Assembly (NCBI GenBank): GCA_001642945.1
Contig: LGRT01000038.1
Span: 1-64,000, forward strand
Length of the DNA: 64,000 bases
Source of the DNA: Rhodobacteraceae bacterium SB2
GTDB taxonomy: Bacteria; Pseudomonadota; Alphaproteobacteria; Rhodobacterales; Rhodobacteraceae
Direction of reading: 5' to 3'
Part shown: piece after piece, positions 17,121-24,430 of the stretch
How the letters are laid out: each line of letters begins with the position of its first letter
Position numbering within the stretch: the first letter of the stretch is position 1
Position numbers and translations under genes: made by a program
Notes under the pieces: generated by a model
The model's input: the letters and a program-made list of their open reading frames with translations, nothing else
Told to the model about the DNA's origin: nothing
The model's database searches: none

Positions 17121-17591
17121 ATGAAAAAACGATCAGACAAAAACAGTGCGACGTCTGCGGTGGCAGGCTTTGTTGGTGCCATCAATGACCGCATTCCATT
17201 GCTAGCTGGAGTGGAGCTGCGCAGCGAGGCTGAGCTGATAATCTGGCACCAGTTCACCCGCGCCCGTGCGAGGTCAGATTGGCGTGATATGGAACGCATT
17301 TTGTTGGCAAAAATTGTAAAGATGAAAGCTGACATCCGCGCAGCTCAGATTGAACTGGATGCTATGGGAATGATGATTGAGAATAAGCGCGGGACGCCAA
17401 TTCCAAATCCATTTCTATCGGTGATCGATACGCTGGAGCGTCGTCAGCTGGCGGTTATCCGATCAATGTCGTTAAATCAAACGGTCTCTGATCCGCGCAC
17501 GATCAATGGATCGGCTAAGGTTGAGGGTGAGGCTAGAGCGGCTTTGAGGGATGTTGGTGTTGAGGGGCTGATTGCGCAACCCGTCAATTAA
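17121..17591 (+). CDS. Phage terminase small subunit-like protein
   Basis: 156 residues. The central block (IWHQFTRARARSDW, KMKADIRAAQIELDAMG, NPFLSVIDTLERRQLAVIR) matches the P27-like small terminase pattern: a helical DNA-binding region followed by the conserved NPxxxVIDxLxRRQLA segment. It would recognise phage DNA for packaging. Its large-subunit partner survives only as a deleted relic about 1 kb downstream, so this is prophage debris. Its last 58 bases recur at 18052-18109. Confidence 0.65.
   Translation: MKKRSDKNSATSAVAGFVGAINDRIPLLAGVELRSEAELIIWHQFTRARARSDWRDMERILLAKIVKMKADIRAAQIELDAMGMMIENKRGTPIPNPFLSVIDTLERRQLAVIRSMSLNQTVSDPRTINGSAKVEGEARAALRDVGVEGLIAQPVN
17534..17591 (+). repeat. 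Direct repeat copy 1: 3' end of small-terminase gene
   Basis: The terminal 58 bases of the gene, including its stop. The second copy at 18052-18109 matches at 50 of 58 positions by hand alignment. Four of the differences are synonymous, so the two copies come from related but distinct alleles rather than a fresh duplication. Confidence 0.85.
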
Positions 17592-17986
17592 CGAGGTCCA
17601 ACGATCTCTCGGTTGTACCCGGCATGGTGCGAGTGAAAGGTTGCGCCCCAAGCGGACAAAGCCTCTATGGCATCTTGTTTAGCATTTCCTAAGACTAAGA
17701 CACTTGTCATCTCCACATGGTCATGAACCTCGGCCGCTAGTGGACTAGCCCCATGATTAGCAAGGCGTACCATCATGCTGTCGCTATCTACAAAAGCTTC
17801 TATCAAGGTCGCTTCGGTACCGTCTTCTGATATGTGCCATTCATAACTAATGCTGTTTGTTTCTTTGAGATCGTAAACATATTTTGCTGCCCGGTCTTTA
17901 GTCCAAGTCTTAAAACTCTCGGTGTCCTTAACTTTGCAATTAACAATAAAGACCATGCGGTCAGAGTGTGCGTTTAGTTCAGCCAT
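17588..17986 (-). CDS. Small ABM-like alpha/beta-barrel protein
   Basis: 132 residues; ATG 17986 with GGGAG six bases upstream. The layout (MVFIVNCKVKDTESFKTWTKD, ISYEWHISEDGTEATLIEAFVDSDSMMVRL) is that of the dimeric ferredoxin-like barrel of antibiotic-biosynthesis-monooxygenase/YgiN proteins. Catalytic role unknown. It lies antisense within the interval between the two copies of the small-terminase 3' end, as the only gene there, and its stop overlaps that terminase gene by four bases. Confidence 0.6.
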   Translation of the reverse strand: MAELNAHSDRMVFIVNCKVKDTESFKTWTKDRAAKYVYDLKETNSISYEWHISEDGTEATLIEAFVDSDSMMVRLANHGASPLAAEVHDHVEMTSVLVLGNAKQDAIEALSAWGATFHSHHAGYNREIVGPR

Positions 17987-18051
17987 TAGTTGCTCCCGTT
18001 TTCTTCTTGCATGAATTTAAAACATAAATGATCCGTGGTGAAAAGAAATGT

Positions 18052-18109
18052 TAGAGCGGCTTTGAGGGATGTCGGTGTTGAGGGGCTGATCGCACAGCCC
18101 GCTCATTGA
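18052..18109 (+). repeat. Direct repeat copy 2: small-terminase 3' end
   Basis: Translates in frame as RAALRDVGVEGLIAQPAH before a TGA, against ...IAQPVN in copy 1. There is no upstream coding region for it here. Together with copy 1 it brackets a ~460-base single-gene insert. Confidence 0.85.
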
Positions 18110-18118
18110 TTAAGGTGG

Positions 18119-18472
18119 TTAATAAATCGCTGATAACTGCACCAGTCCGACGATAACAAAAAATGCTGCAAATACTAATTTGAGTACAGAAATTGGCGTA
18201 GCTTGTACGGTTGTTCCAAAATTCGTACTTTTCATTGCATCATCCATATCTGCAATAATGTGCTGCATATTGGTCATAATTCTTATTATGCCAAACGCAC
18301 CGAGTAATGTTGGGAATAATATGGATGCGGCAACTACGTTTTCTTTGCCTGATATGTCAGCAACGCAAATGACCATCATCGTAGCGATTTGAGAAAAAGT
18401 CGTAATTGCGACGACGATCAAAAAGTAAAAAAAAGTTGTTGATTGAATTGACTGCCTTAAATGTTGATCCAT
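18119..18472 (-). CDS. Small membrane protein, unknown function
   Basis: 117 residues, ATG 18472 with GGGAGA five bases upstream. Three hydrophobic helices are visible (FFYFLIVVAITTF near res 14-26; ILFPTLLGAFGIIRIM near 51-66; LKLVFAAFFVIVGLVQL near 97-113). A short polar loop (MQHIIADMDDAMK) lies between. I do not recognise the family. It lies on the opposite strand between the two terminase relics, another insert of one gene. Confidence 0.6.
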   Translation of the reverse strand: MDQHLRQSIQSTTFFYFLIVVAITTFSQIATMMVICVADISGKENVVAASILFPTLLGAFGIIRIMTNMQHIIADMDDAMKSTNFGTTVQATPISVLKLVFAAFFVIVGLVQLSAIY

Positions 18473-18557
18473 TTTGGTCTCCCTTTTGTAAGTCTTTTAT
18501 AGCAAAGTTGATTTCACATTTTATGTCAAATGTTACGCCGCGAAAGATAAAAGCATC

Positions 18558-18861
18558 ATGATACGCGACCAAAAGATGTGCGTATTTGTTGAGGCTTACT
18601 GTTTAATCACAGAAGGCGCTCAGGTCGGTCAGCCAATCAAGCTGATGAAGTTCCAGAGCAAGTTTATTCTGGATGTATTTGATCACTTGTATGGCAGCAG
18701 CTGAATCGGTTGTGCAAAACGATCCTGCCAGCAACCGCAAGCTGCATAAATCAAAAAGCGGCGCACAGATTAATGGTTCAATGGCGATGCCCATGGCTCT
18801 TGGGCAACGAGCGCAGAAGATACGATCATGCCAACGAGCCTATGGGATGACCCAGAGTTGA
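18558..18861 (+). pseudogene. Phage terminase large subunit, internally deleted relic
   Basis: The first 48 codons (FVEAYCLITEGAQVGQP, KLMKFQSKFILDVFDHLYG) match the N-terminus of large terminases, where FQ..F...DV precedes the Walker A ATPase motif. The frame then stops at 18702. In the +1 frame from about 18692 the text jumps to ESVVQNDPASNRKLHKSKS..INGSMAMPMALG, which resembles the extreme C-terminus of the same family. The ATPase and nuclease domains (roughly 400 residues) are deleted. Non-functional. Confidence 0.65.
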
Positions 18862-18871
18862 AAACAGTAGA

Positions 18872-19165
18872 TTAAGCTTCAGACATAATGGAAAGAATTG
18901 GTCCCATAGTTTCTTCAATCATTGAGTGACCAGTTTCTTCAATTGTTTGTTTGCGCATTTCTTGGCGCCTTGCATTTTCTTCCTGAGCGTCTGCCTCTGA
19001 AGAATAAATAATAACTGACTGATGCGTGTTTTCATCAATCTTAAACCAGATAATGTCTTCTGCTTTAGTATTTGATCTATGCTCGCGATGCCATTCTTGC
19101 ATGGTTTCTGCGCTTGGAACGCCATCTGGCCAAGACCACTTTGTGTGAACTGCATATTTCGCCAT
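18872..19165 (-). CDS. Small unknown protein (alpha/beta, ~97 aa)
   Basis: 97 residues from ATG 19165 (AAAGGAGAG upstream); a longer frame to 19225 has no such site. Sequence features: MAKYAVHTKWSWPDGVPSAE, then SVIIYSSEADAQEENARRQ and a Glu-rich helical tail. The beta-alpha-beta pattern and length resemble the other small proteins in this stretch. Family not recognised. Confidence 0.55.
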   Translation of the reverse strand: MAKYAVHTKWSWPDGVPSAETMQEWHREHRSNTKAEDIIWFKIDENTHQSVIIYSSEADAQEENARRQEMRKQTIEETGHSMIEETMGPILSIMSEA

Positions 19166-19358
19166 TTCGATCTCTCCTTTGCAAAAGATAAGTCTAGGAA
19201 ACCACAGCAAGGGTCTTTTTGGCAACGTTAAAAAGCCGTCTTGAGTTTCGATTACCGCTTAATCGCCATAAGCCGCAGGATTGCTTAAGCCTTTCTGAAA
19301 CATTTGAGACTCCAAATATTTTTGGTTCGTGCTATCCTGAGCCAAACAGGGAGATATA

Positions 19359-19682
19359 ATGAAGAAACATTTTATGTGTACCCATGCATTTTTCGACGAC
19401 GATGCAAAGCAGGCTTTTGAAGATGCTTCAATTGGAATGACTGATCGTCAGATTTTTGAAATGATGAAAGGTGAAAAAGCTGAAATGTTGGGTCATTGGC
19501 GTGGAAACGACGACTTTTTCTTTTGCCACTGGTATGCGGAAGATGAAGACGCCATAATTGATCACTTGGACAAAGTTGGGTTCAATACGCTGATGAATAC
19601 ATTACCCAATGAAATGCCAATATATATGGCGCATGATAAAATAACCGATAAAACAGCTGAAGACATGGTGAAAGAAAATTAA
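19359..19682 (+). CDS. Small unknown protein (alpha/beta, ~107 aa)
   Basis: 107 residues; ATG 19359 with GGGAG six bases upstream. Features: CTHAFFDDDAKQAF, DDFFFCHWYAEDEDAIIDHLDKVGFNTL, NEMPIYMAHDKIT. The order strand-helix-strand-helix with an HW pair resembles the DUF3303/dimeric-barrel style. Function unknown. The only plus-strand member of the small-protein set between 17.5 and 20.7 kb. Confidence 0.55.
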   Translation: MKKHFMCTHAFFDDDAKQAFEDASIGMTDRQIFEMMKGEKAEMLGHWRGNDDFFFCHWYAEDEDAIIDHLDKVGFNTLMNTLPNEMPIYMAHDKITDKTAEDMVKEN

Positions 19683-19747
19683 ACCTATGCGTACATTATT
19701 GATAGTATTTTTGATGACATTTGTTACGCAGGCAGGGGCACAAGTAG

Positions 19748-20041
19748 TTATTTTTGTCGTTTAATGTAGTTTTTTGTAACTTCTCCTTCATGGAAGAAAC
19801 TATCCTCTACATAAGGCGCCATCAGCTCTACCATTTTTTCGCGACCAACAAGATTTTTTTCCGCTTCCTCAAAGGATGGGTATAGCGCAATTGAGATACC
19901 TGAAGTTGGGCTTGTCTTGATGTTTATTACCTGCTCAAGATTTGGAAAATATTCGTCAACAATTTTGGCGTAAATCTCTTCTAACTTATGATGCGTCCCT
20001 TCTTCCTTCAATTCGTGCATGGTTACTCGCGCGATGCTCAT
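19748..20041 (-). CDS. Small alpha/beta-barrel-like protein, paralogue A
   Basis: 97 residues from ATG 20041 (GGGAG nine bases upstream). Blocks SIARVTMHELKEEG, ISIALYPSFEEAEKNL and FFHEGEVTKNYI align along the whole length with the protein at 20305-20619. Pattern fits a dimeric ferredoxin-like barrel. Biochemical role unknown. Confidence 0.55.
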   Translation of the reverse strand: MSIARVTMHELKEEGTHHKLEEIYAKIVDEYFPNLEQVINIKTSPTSGISIALYPSFEEAEKNLVGREKMVELMAPYVEDSFFHEGEVTKNYIKRQK

Positions 20042-20084
20042 TTCATCATCTCCCAATAATTTAGTTTAACCCTAGGGACAAAAA

Positions 20085-20293
20085 ATGACCATAGCAATGG
20101 AACGCATACTAGCGTGGAAGTTACTGCCGCGCGTCTTATGATGGCCGAAATGTGCTACGCATATCTGGACGTCTTAAATTGGTTTATGACGCTGCCGCCA
20201 GAGGCCATGACATCCCAAGCCACTGCACTGACTGCGACTGTGAGGGGGGCCATGACAGGTGCTTTTATCGTTTGGCTAGGGCATGCGAAGTAG
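20085..20293 (+). pseudogene. Frameshifted phage membrane (holin-like) relic
   Basis: An ATG at 20085 opens MTIAMERILAWKLLPRV and stops. With one frameshift it continues MMAEMCYAYLDVLNWFMTL, then SQATALTATVRGAMTGAFIVW to a stop at 20291-20293. Two hydrophobic helices and the GAMTGAF..W block resemble small inner-membrane phage proteins next to holins. Similarity judged from memory; frameshift seen directly. Confidence 0.4.
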
Positions 20294-20304
20294 TCAGCTT
20301 GAAG

Positions 20305-20619
20305 TCACAAACCACCGTCTAGTAAGTGAGTAAGCTGCTCTTCCTCGACGTAGAAACAATTTACGTTTCCCTCATGCGCAAAAATATCAACCAACTCTCT
20401 ATGTTTAAGGTGCGTGTCACGCTGTGCTACAGCGCAGTCGGCGGCTTCTTTATGATCATAAACTGAAATAGTAATCTGTGATTTTTCAGATGTTTCTACA
20501 GAAACGAAGGAACGGATTTCGGGAAATACAGTTTTCATATTTACATTCAGGTTTGTAATCACTTTGTGCATTTCTTCACGACTTTCAAACTCGACCATAT
20601 TGATCCTTGCGTAAGGCAT
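20305..20619 (-). CDS. Small alpha/beta-barrel-like protein, paralogue B
   Basis: 104 residues; ATG 20619 preceded by AAAGGAGGAAACAGC, a near-ideal ribosome site. Blocks YARINMVEFESREEMHK, ITISVYDHKEAADCA and IFAHEGNVNCFYV parallel paralogue A. Same predicted fold; no catalytic residues recognised. Confidence 0.6.
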   Translation of the reverse strand: MPYARINMVEFESREEMHKVITNLNVNMKTVFPEIRSFVSVETSEKSQITISVYDHKEAADCAVAQRDTHLKHRELVDIFAHEGNVNCFYVEEEQLTHLLDGGL

Positions 20620-20669
20620 GCTGTTTCCTCCTTTTTAGCTTGTTTAAATCGTAACCAAAGGCTCCCAAA

Positions 20670-20828
20670 TTGAAAGAATTACTTAACCGCCTGATAGGCT
20701 CAGTGACTGGTATCATTACTAAAGTGATCCCGAATGGCGATGTTGCTTCTCACCTAACGCATCAAATATCCACGACGGTCCAGCATGCGCTTGAGAGTCG
20801 GCTTTCTACAGAACATTGGGCAGAATGA
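20670..20828 (+). pseudogene. Holin-like N-terminal relic
   Basis: A 52-codon frame from TTG 20670 reads LKELLNRLIGSVTGIITKVI, then PNGDVASHLTHQISTTVQ. This resembles the start of three-TM holins of prophages and gene transfer agents, in which xGPVxxLxxKVIPDxDxA precedes the membrane helices. The helices are missing. Relic. The next 315 bases (20829-21142) hold no gene, only the hairpin at 21073-21107. Confidence 0.35.
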
Positions 20829-21072
20829 TATAGCCGTCATTTTACCACACTAAGCCCATTTGTGATTGGTAGCTATAATATTGCTGCCCTTTGAGGCTTT
20901 TAACTGCAGCCGCCGTAAAATCTGTTGGTTGTACCTTTTCAAGCGCAAGAAGCGCGAACTCTTAAACTTGTAAGTCAAGGTCGAACCTTTTGATGATGCT
21001 AAGCTTGTGACAAGATTCTAAGATTTCTCAAAGATAAAATTTACATATCTATCAATATGAAATCACTAGCGT

Positions 21073-21107
21073 TGATTGTTTGATCCCTAACGCATCAAAC
21101 AATCAAA
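21073..21107. repeat. Perfect 13-bp inverted repeat
   Basis: TTGATTGTTTGAT and ATCAAACAATCAA enclose a nine-base loop. There is no T tract, so a terminator is unlikely. It could be an end of a lost transposon or a protein site next to the IS3 relic. Confidence 0.55.
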
Positions 21108-21142
21108 GCCAGACCGATGAACAGCTTGCCTAGCTTGCCGCG

Positions 21143-21274
21143 TCAATAATAACTCTTATCTGAAATCCCAGCTTTGCGACACGCACTCAAAACGTCCAAA
21201 CCATTATGCAAATGAACATCAATCTTGCGTAACAACTTCAACACATCGTCATCAGAATAACGCTTCCGGACCAT
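21143..21274 (-). pseudogene. IS3-family transposase OrfA relic
   Basis: 43 codons, MVRKRYSDDDVLKLLRKIDV, HNGLDVLSACRKAGISDKSYY then TGA, preceded by GGAGAG. This is the N-terminal helix-turn-helix of IS3-type OrfA (xRxRYxxxxIxxLLRxIxVxLxxG...ACRxAGISxxTYYRW). The stop falls where Trp is expected. The rest of orfA and all of orfB are gone. Confidence 0.7.
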
Positions 21275-21402
21275 ACTTAAACTCTCCTATGACAGTTAAA
21301 TACTGGTACTGTTCTAAGGGGCTAAGACAAAGGCAATCGGGTAAATAAGGTCATCGGTGTGACAGAACTACTAAAAGTTCACACCCTCAGAGGTTTGAAT
21401 TG

Positions 21403-21765
21403 CTAATAGCAAAAGACGCTATCGGCCTCCAATGAGTTTTGAATTAGCTTATCTGGCATTGCAAAAGAAGCATTAAAGCCATCTAGCAAGGTCTGATCAT
21501 AACCGCGAGCTTTTGCTGACATACCCGAAACCATTATCTCAATATTAGCTTCCGCGAGCGCATCTAAATGTACTTTTACATCGCCAGTGCCTTCTCCAAC
21601 AATTTCCCCTTCAGCTTTGCAGTTCAAAGCATGTACTGCATCAGCCGCTAAAAATAATTTCACGGTGTGGCCTTCTTTGACGCCAGTCACAGCAACCAGC
21701 AAACCAAGTGTAAGTTTGTTTTTTAACTCTGGGCCGCTGTGAATATGTACTAGGATGCTTGGCAT
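21403..21765 (-). CDS. DsrE/DsrF-family protein
   Basis: 120 residues. SILVHIHSGPELKNKLTLGL at the N-terminus, VKLFLAADAVHALN in the middle and the late IEIMVSGMSAKARG segment follow the DsrE/F-like (YchN/TusD) fold. The family includes sulfur-relay proteins and many uncharacterised stand-alone members. A Cys in VHALNCKAEG (res ~49) and one at the C-terminus are present, but the TusD-type active Cys cannot be assigned. ATG 21765 with GAGG upstream. Divergent from the DMSP-lyase-type gene 163 bases away. Confidence 0.7.
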   Translation of the reverse strand: MPSILVHIHSGPELKNKLTLGLLVAVTGVKEGHTVKLFLAADAVHALNCKAEGEIVGEGTGDVKVHLDALAEANIEIMVSGMSAKARGYDQTLLDGFNASFAMPDKLIQNSLEADSVFCY

Positions 21766-21928
21766 TTTAAACCTCTTCGGATGTTTGCTTTAGTAGATAT
21801 CTCTTAAAAATTGCCTTGAGGTATCTCGTTACGCTGCGTCAATAACCAGAGCCTTGGTTTTTAACCGAGCACCAAAGGTAAAAGGTTGTCAATTATGATA
21901 CCGACCATCATGTGCATCAAATCAGAAA

Positions 21929-22528
21929 GTGGCAAATAGCGATATGCAGGATACTAAGACTTTGAGTAACTTTCTGGCTGTTGCTGGAAAAAAGTTTCAA
22001 ACTCATCCCAGCGACATCGCTCAAGAGATCCATCAAGCTTTAGTCAGTGATCTAATACCACAACAAAGCTCTGTGGTTGAGGCTGCGCCGGTAGATTTTT
22101 CGTTGTCTAGTTTTTTACAAGATGGAAAATCAGATCTCATAAGTCTTTTGTTACAATGTTCAGATTTACTTTCATGGAGGGAGGCAGGCTTTGGAAAGTT
22201 ACCCGAAGAGTTTTCCAAACGTATTTTTGCCAGCGAGATAATTGGCCCCAAAGGCATCATTGATAATCCGTCTATGAGAGTAGGCTTACTCCTTCAGCTA
22301 GACCATGTCGCATATCCAAAACACTGGCATTCAGCTGAGGAGTTATACTTGGTTCTGCTTGGAGAAGCCCATTGGAGTGTAGATGATGGTTCCCCGGAAG
22401 TGAGGTCTCCAGAAAACTTTGTACATCATAAGTCTAATCAACCTCATAGTATGACAACGATTGAAGAGCCGCTTCTCGCTATGTGGGGCTGGACAGGTGA
22501 TATAGACGGACAATCTTACTCTGTTTGA
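21929..22528 (+). CDS. DMSP-lyase-type cupin (DddQ/DddL family)
   Basis: 199 residues from GTG 21929 (ATG 21944 gives 194; no clear ribosome site settles it). The C-terminal cupin has YPKHWHSAEELYLVLLGEA followed ~30 residues on by QPHSM and PLLAMWGWTGD. The metal ligands of DddQ occur with matching order and near-identical spacing: His134, Glu138, Tyr140 and His173 here. The family cleaves dimethylsulfoniopropionate to dimethylsulfide and acrylate. Length suits DddQ better than DddL. It sits between prophage relics and an attachment site, so it may be mobile cargo. No acrylate-handling genes are adjacent. Confidence 0.8.
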   Translation: MANSDMQDTKTLSNFLAVAGKKFQTHPSDIAQEIHQALVSDLIPQQSSVVEAAPVDFSLSSFLQDGKSDLISLLLQCSDLLSWREAGFGKLPEEFSKRIFASEIIGPKGIIDNPSMRVGLLLQLDHVAYPKHWHSAEELYLVLLGEAHWSVDDGSPEVRSPENFVHHKSNQPHSMTTIEEPLLAMWGWTGDIDGQSYSV

Positions 22529-22557
22529 AATGTTTGCGTTCTGGATTTAGTAAGGGC

Positions 22558-22586
22558 ATGATTACCGTGTTGAACACGGTGATCAT
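22558..22586. promoter_or_regulatory. Near-perfect palindrome, copy 1 (left of att core)
   Basis: A 29-base palindrome with one mismatch, centred near 22572, whose half-site reads AACACGGTGATCAT. The inner 23 bases recur at 22832-22854. Likely binding site for integrase, excisionase or a regulator. Confidence 0.65.
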
Positions 22587-22682
22587 TTAGTCTGCGTATC
22601 GCAGTTTAGCGCACTTTTTAACACACCAATAAATCTGTAGTATAAGTGTATGTAAATACGTATTTTATTTAAAATACATTTC

Positions 22683-22727
22683 ATCATAATCCGCGTGTCG
22701 GGGGTTCAAGTCCCTCCTCCGCTACCA
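22683..22727 (+). repeat. tRNA-Met(CAU) 3' fragment, attachment-site scar
   Basis: Forty-five bases equal the 3' part of an elongator tRNA-Met: anticodon CAT with CCGC stem strand, variable loop GTGTC, TPsiC arm GGGGGTTCAAGTCCC and acceptor TCCTCCGCTACCA. The 5' half is absent and replaced by AT-rich sequence. A typical tyrosine-integrase target, and an integrase gene begins about 110 bases further on. Confidence 0.85.
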
Positions 22728-22831
22728 AAAATTCTTTATAATCAATGACTTAATATTTCGGTTGACGCGTTTTGTGCGTAGCACACCTCTAGCACAGTTT
22801 TTTCTCGCTTTCTGAGAATTATGAGTGCAGA

Positions 22832-22854
22832 ATCACAGTGTTAAACACGGTGAT
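22832..22854. promoter_or_regulatory. Near-perfect palindrome, copy 2 (over integrase start)
   Basis: Half-sites ATCACAGTGTT and AACACGGTGAT about a central base. It overlaps both candidate start codons of the integrase (GTG 22838, ATG 22853), so a bound protein would block its expression. Copy 1 lies about 270 bases upstream on the other side of the tRNA fragment. Confidence 0.65.
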
Positions 22855-24430
22855 GACTTTGCCTAAACTGAACCCAAATACACCCACGCTTATGGATGGT
22901 GAGGTTCGTCTTTTTAAACGTAAACACAGCTCAGTCTGGCAGGTTGTTTTTATGATGGACGGACGACAAGTCCGTGTGAGCACTAAGAAGCGTATTTTGA
23001 AAGATGCAAAAGACGCGGCGCGTGAGATTTACCTAGACTATCGCTTTCGCCAAAAGAACGGCTTGCCTGTTATCTCCAAACGGTTTGCAGATGTGGCTGC
23101 ACTATGTAGAGCAACCATGAAAGAGCAGCTTGAGAATGGTGCAGGCAAGAAGAGCTTTCGTGATTACATCATCGTGATTGATAAGTATCTGGTTCCCTTC
23201 TTTGGAGATCTCTTTGTCACCAGTATTGATTACGAGATGTTGCAAAGGTTTGCGCGCTGGCGTGAAGAGAAGATGGGTCGAGAGCCAAGAGCGTCTACAT
23301 TGAATACCCATAACTCTGCGCTCAATCGGATCTTTGATGAAGCTGTGGCACGCGGATACGTGAATAAGTCTCAGATCCCAGTGCTGGTGAACAAAGGGCG
23401 GGATAGCGTGCGCAGGCCTGACTTCACCAGAGAAGAATATGCGACACTCATTCGCAAACTGCCCAGTTGGATTGATGCGGGACGAGAGGGCAAGTCACGT
23501 GACATGCGCCATCTGCTGCGTGACTACATTCTTATTCTGGCAAACACGGGCATGCGGCATGGAACAGAAGCAGAGAACCTGCGCTGGAAACATATCAGTC
23601 TATTTGAAGACAAGGGTCTCAAATACCTTGAGATGAGCGTCAGTGGCAAAACAGGCCGCCGTGATATTATCTGTCGGGCAGGAACCATAAACTATCTCAA
23701 GCGCATTCAAAGCAGATGCCCAGATATTGCACATTTGAGTTTTGAGCAGCTGATTAAGTCAAAACGGGATGAACCTGTCTTCCGACTGCCTGATGGCACA
23801 GCCAGTGCGAACCTGCGGCAGACGTTTAGAATCCTGATGCGAGATACTGGATTACTTACATGTCCACGAACAGGGCAGGATCGGACACTTTATAGCCTAC
23901 GCCACACATATGCCACATTCTCGCTTCTAAACGATGGCATGGATGTGCACACGCTGGCTGTACAAATGGGCACCTCTATTTTAATGATAGAGCGCCACTA
24001 CAGCCATCTCACTCCCCGTCTCAAAAAAGAAATGCTCACAGGCAAGAGGTATGACACGCCATACGAAGAGTACAAAGCAGAGCGCGTGCAGGGCTTTTCA
24101 ATATCAGATGAGGATCTACACAGTCCCGTAGGTGATGTCATTGAGGAAAGCCTCCCCGATGAACTTGAAGAACAGCCCGAAGAAATCACGACGGGTGTGG
24201 AACCAGTACCCTCAGTAGACAACCAATCAAGCGATAAAAAGACCGAAGCCAGCCTAAAGGCGCTGGATATGCTAGACAAAGGGCTTCTCACAGAGCGGGC
24301 GGTATTGGCTGTGATTGGGACACATGAAGAAAGTTATACAGTTGCACCGAACGTTCGCATCAAAGCCCTTGAGCTCGTTGAGCAGGATAAACTGTCAGAA
24401 CGAGGGCTTATTGCTATTCTGGGCGTTTAA
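22853..24430 (+). CDS. Tyrosine recombinase/integrase
   Basis: 525 residues from ATG 22853 (GTG 22838 adds five). An N-terminal arm-binding-like part is followed by a core-binding domain (res ~75-185) and the catalytic domain (res ~190-400). Catalytic pieces: Arg in NTGMRHGTEAENLRW; LYSLRHTYATF (box II, with Tyr in place of the usual first His); and the nucleophile region IERHYSHL. About 120 residues of acidic, variable tail follow the catalytic Tyr, longer than in typical phage integrases. It lies next to the tRNA-Met scar, reading away from it. Confidence 0.88.
   Translation: MTLPKLNPNTPTLMDGEVRLFKRKHSSVWQVVFMMDGRQVRVSTKKRILKDAKDAAREIYLDYRFRQKNGLPVISKRFADVAALCRATMKEQLENGAGKKSFRDYIIVIDKYLVPFFGDLFVTSIDYEMLQRFARWREEKMGREPRASTLNTHNSALNRIFDEAVARGYVNKSQIPVLVNKGRDSVRRPDFTREEYATLIRKLPSWIDAGREGKSRDMRHLLRDYILILANTGMRHGTEAENLRWKHISLFEDKGLKYLEMSVSGKTGRRDIICRAGTINYLKRIQSRCPDIAHLSFEQLIKSKRDEPVFRLPDGTASANLRQTFRILMRDTGLLTCPRTGQDRTLYSLRHTYATFSLLNDGMDVHTLAVQMGTSILMIERHYSHLTPRLKKEMLTGKRYDTPYEEYKAERVQGFSISDEDLHSPVGDVIEESLPDELEEQPEEITTGVEPVPSVDNQSSDKKTEASLKALDMLDKGLLTERAVLAVIGTHEESYTVAPNVRIKALELVEQDKLSERGLIAILGV

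Noticed and set aside
22683-22727. Functional tRNA-Met gene
   Set aside because: Same reason: upstream half replaced by AT-rich sequence.
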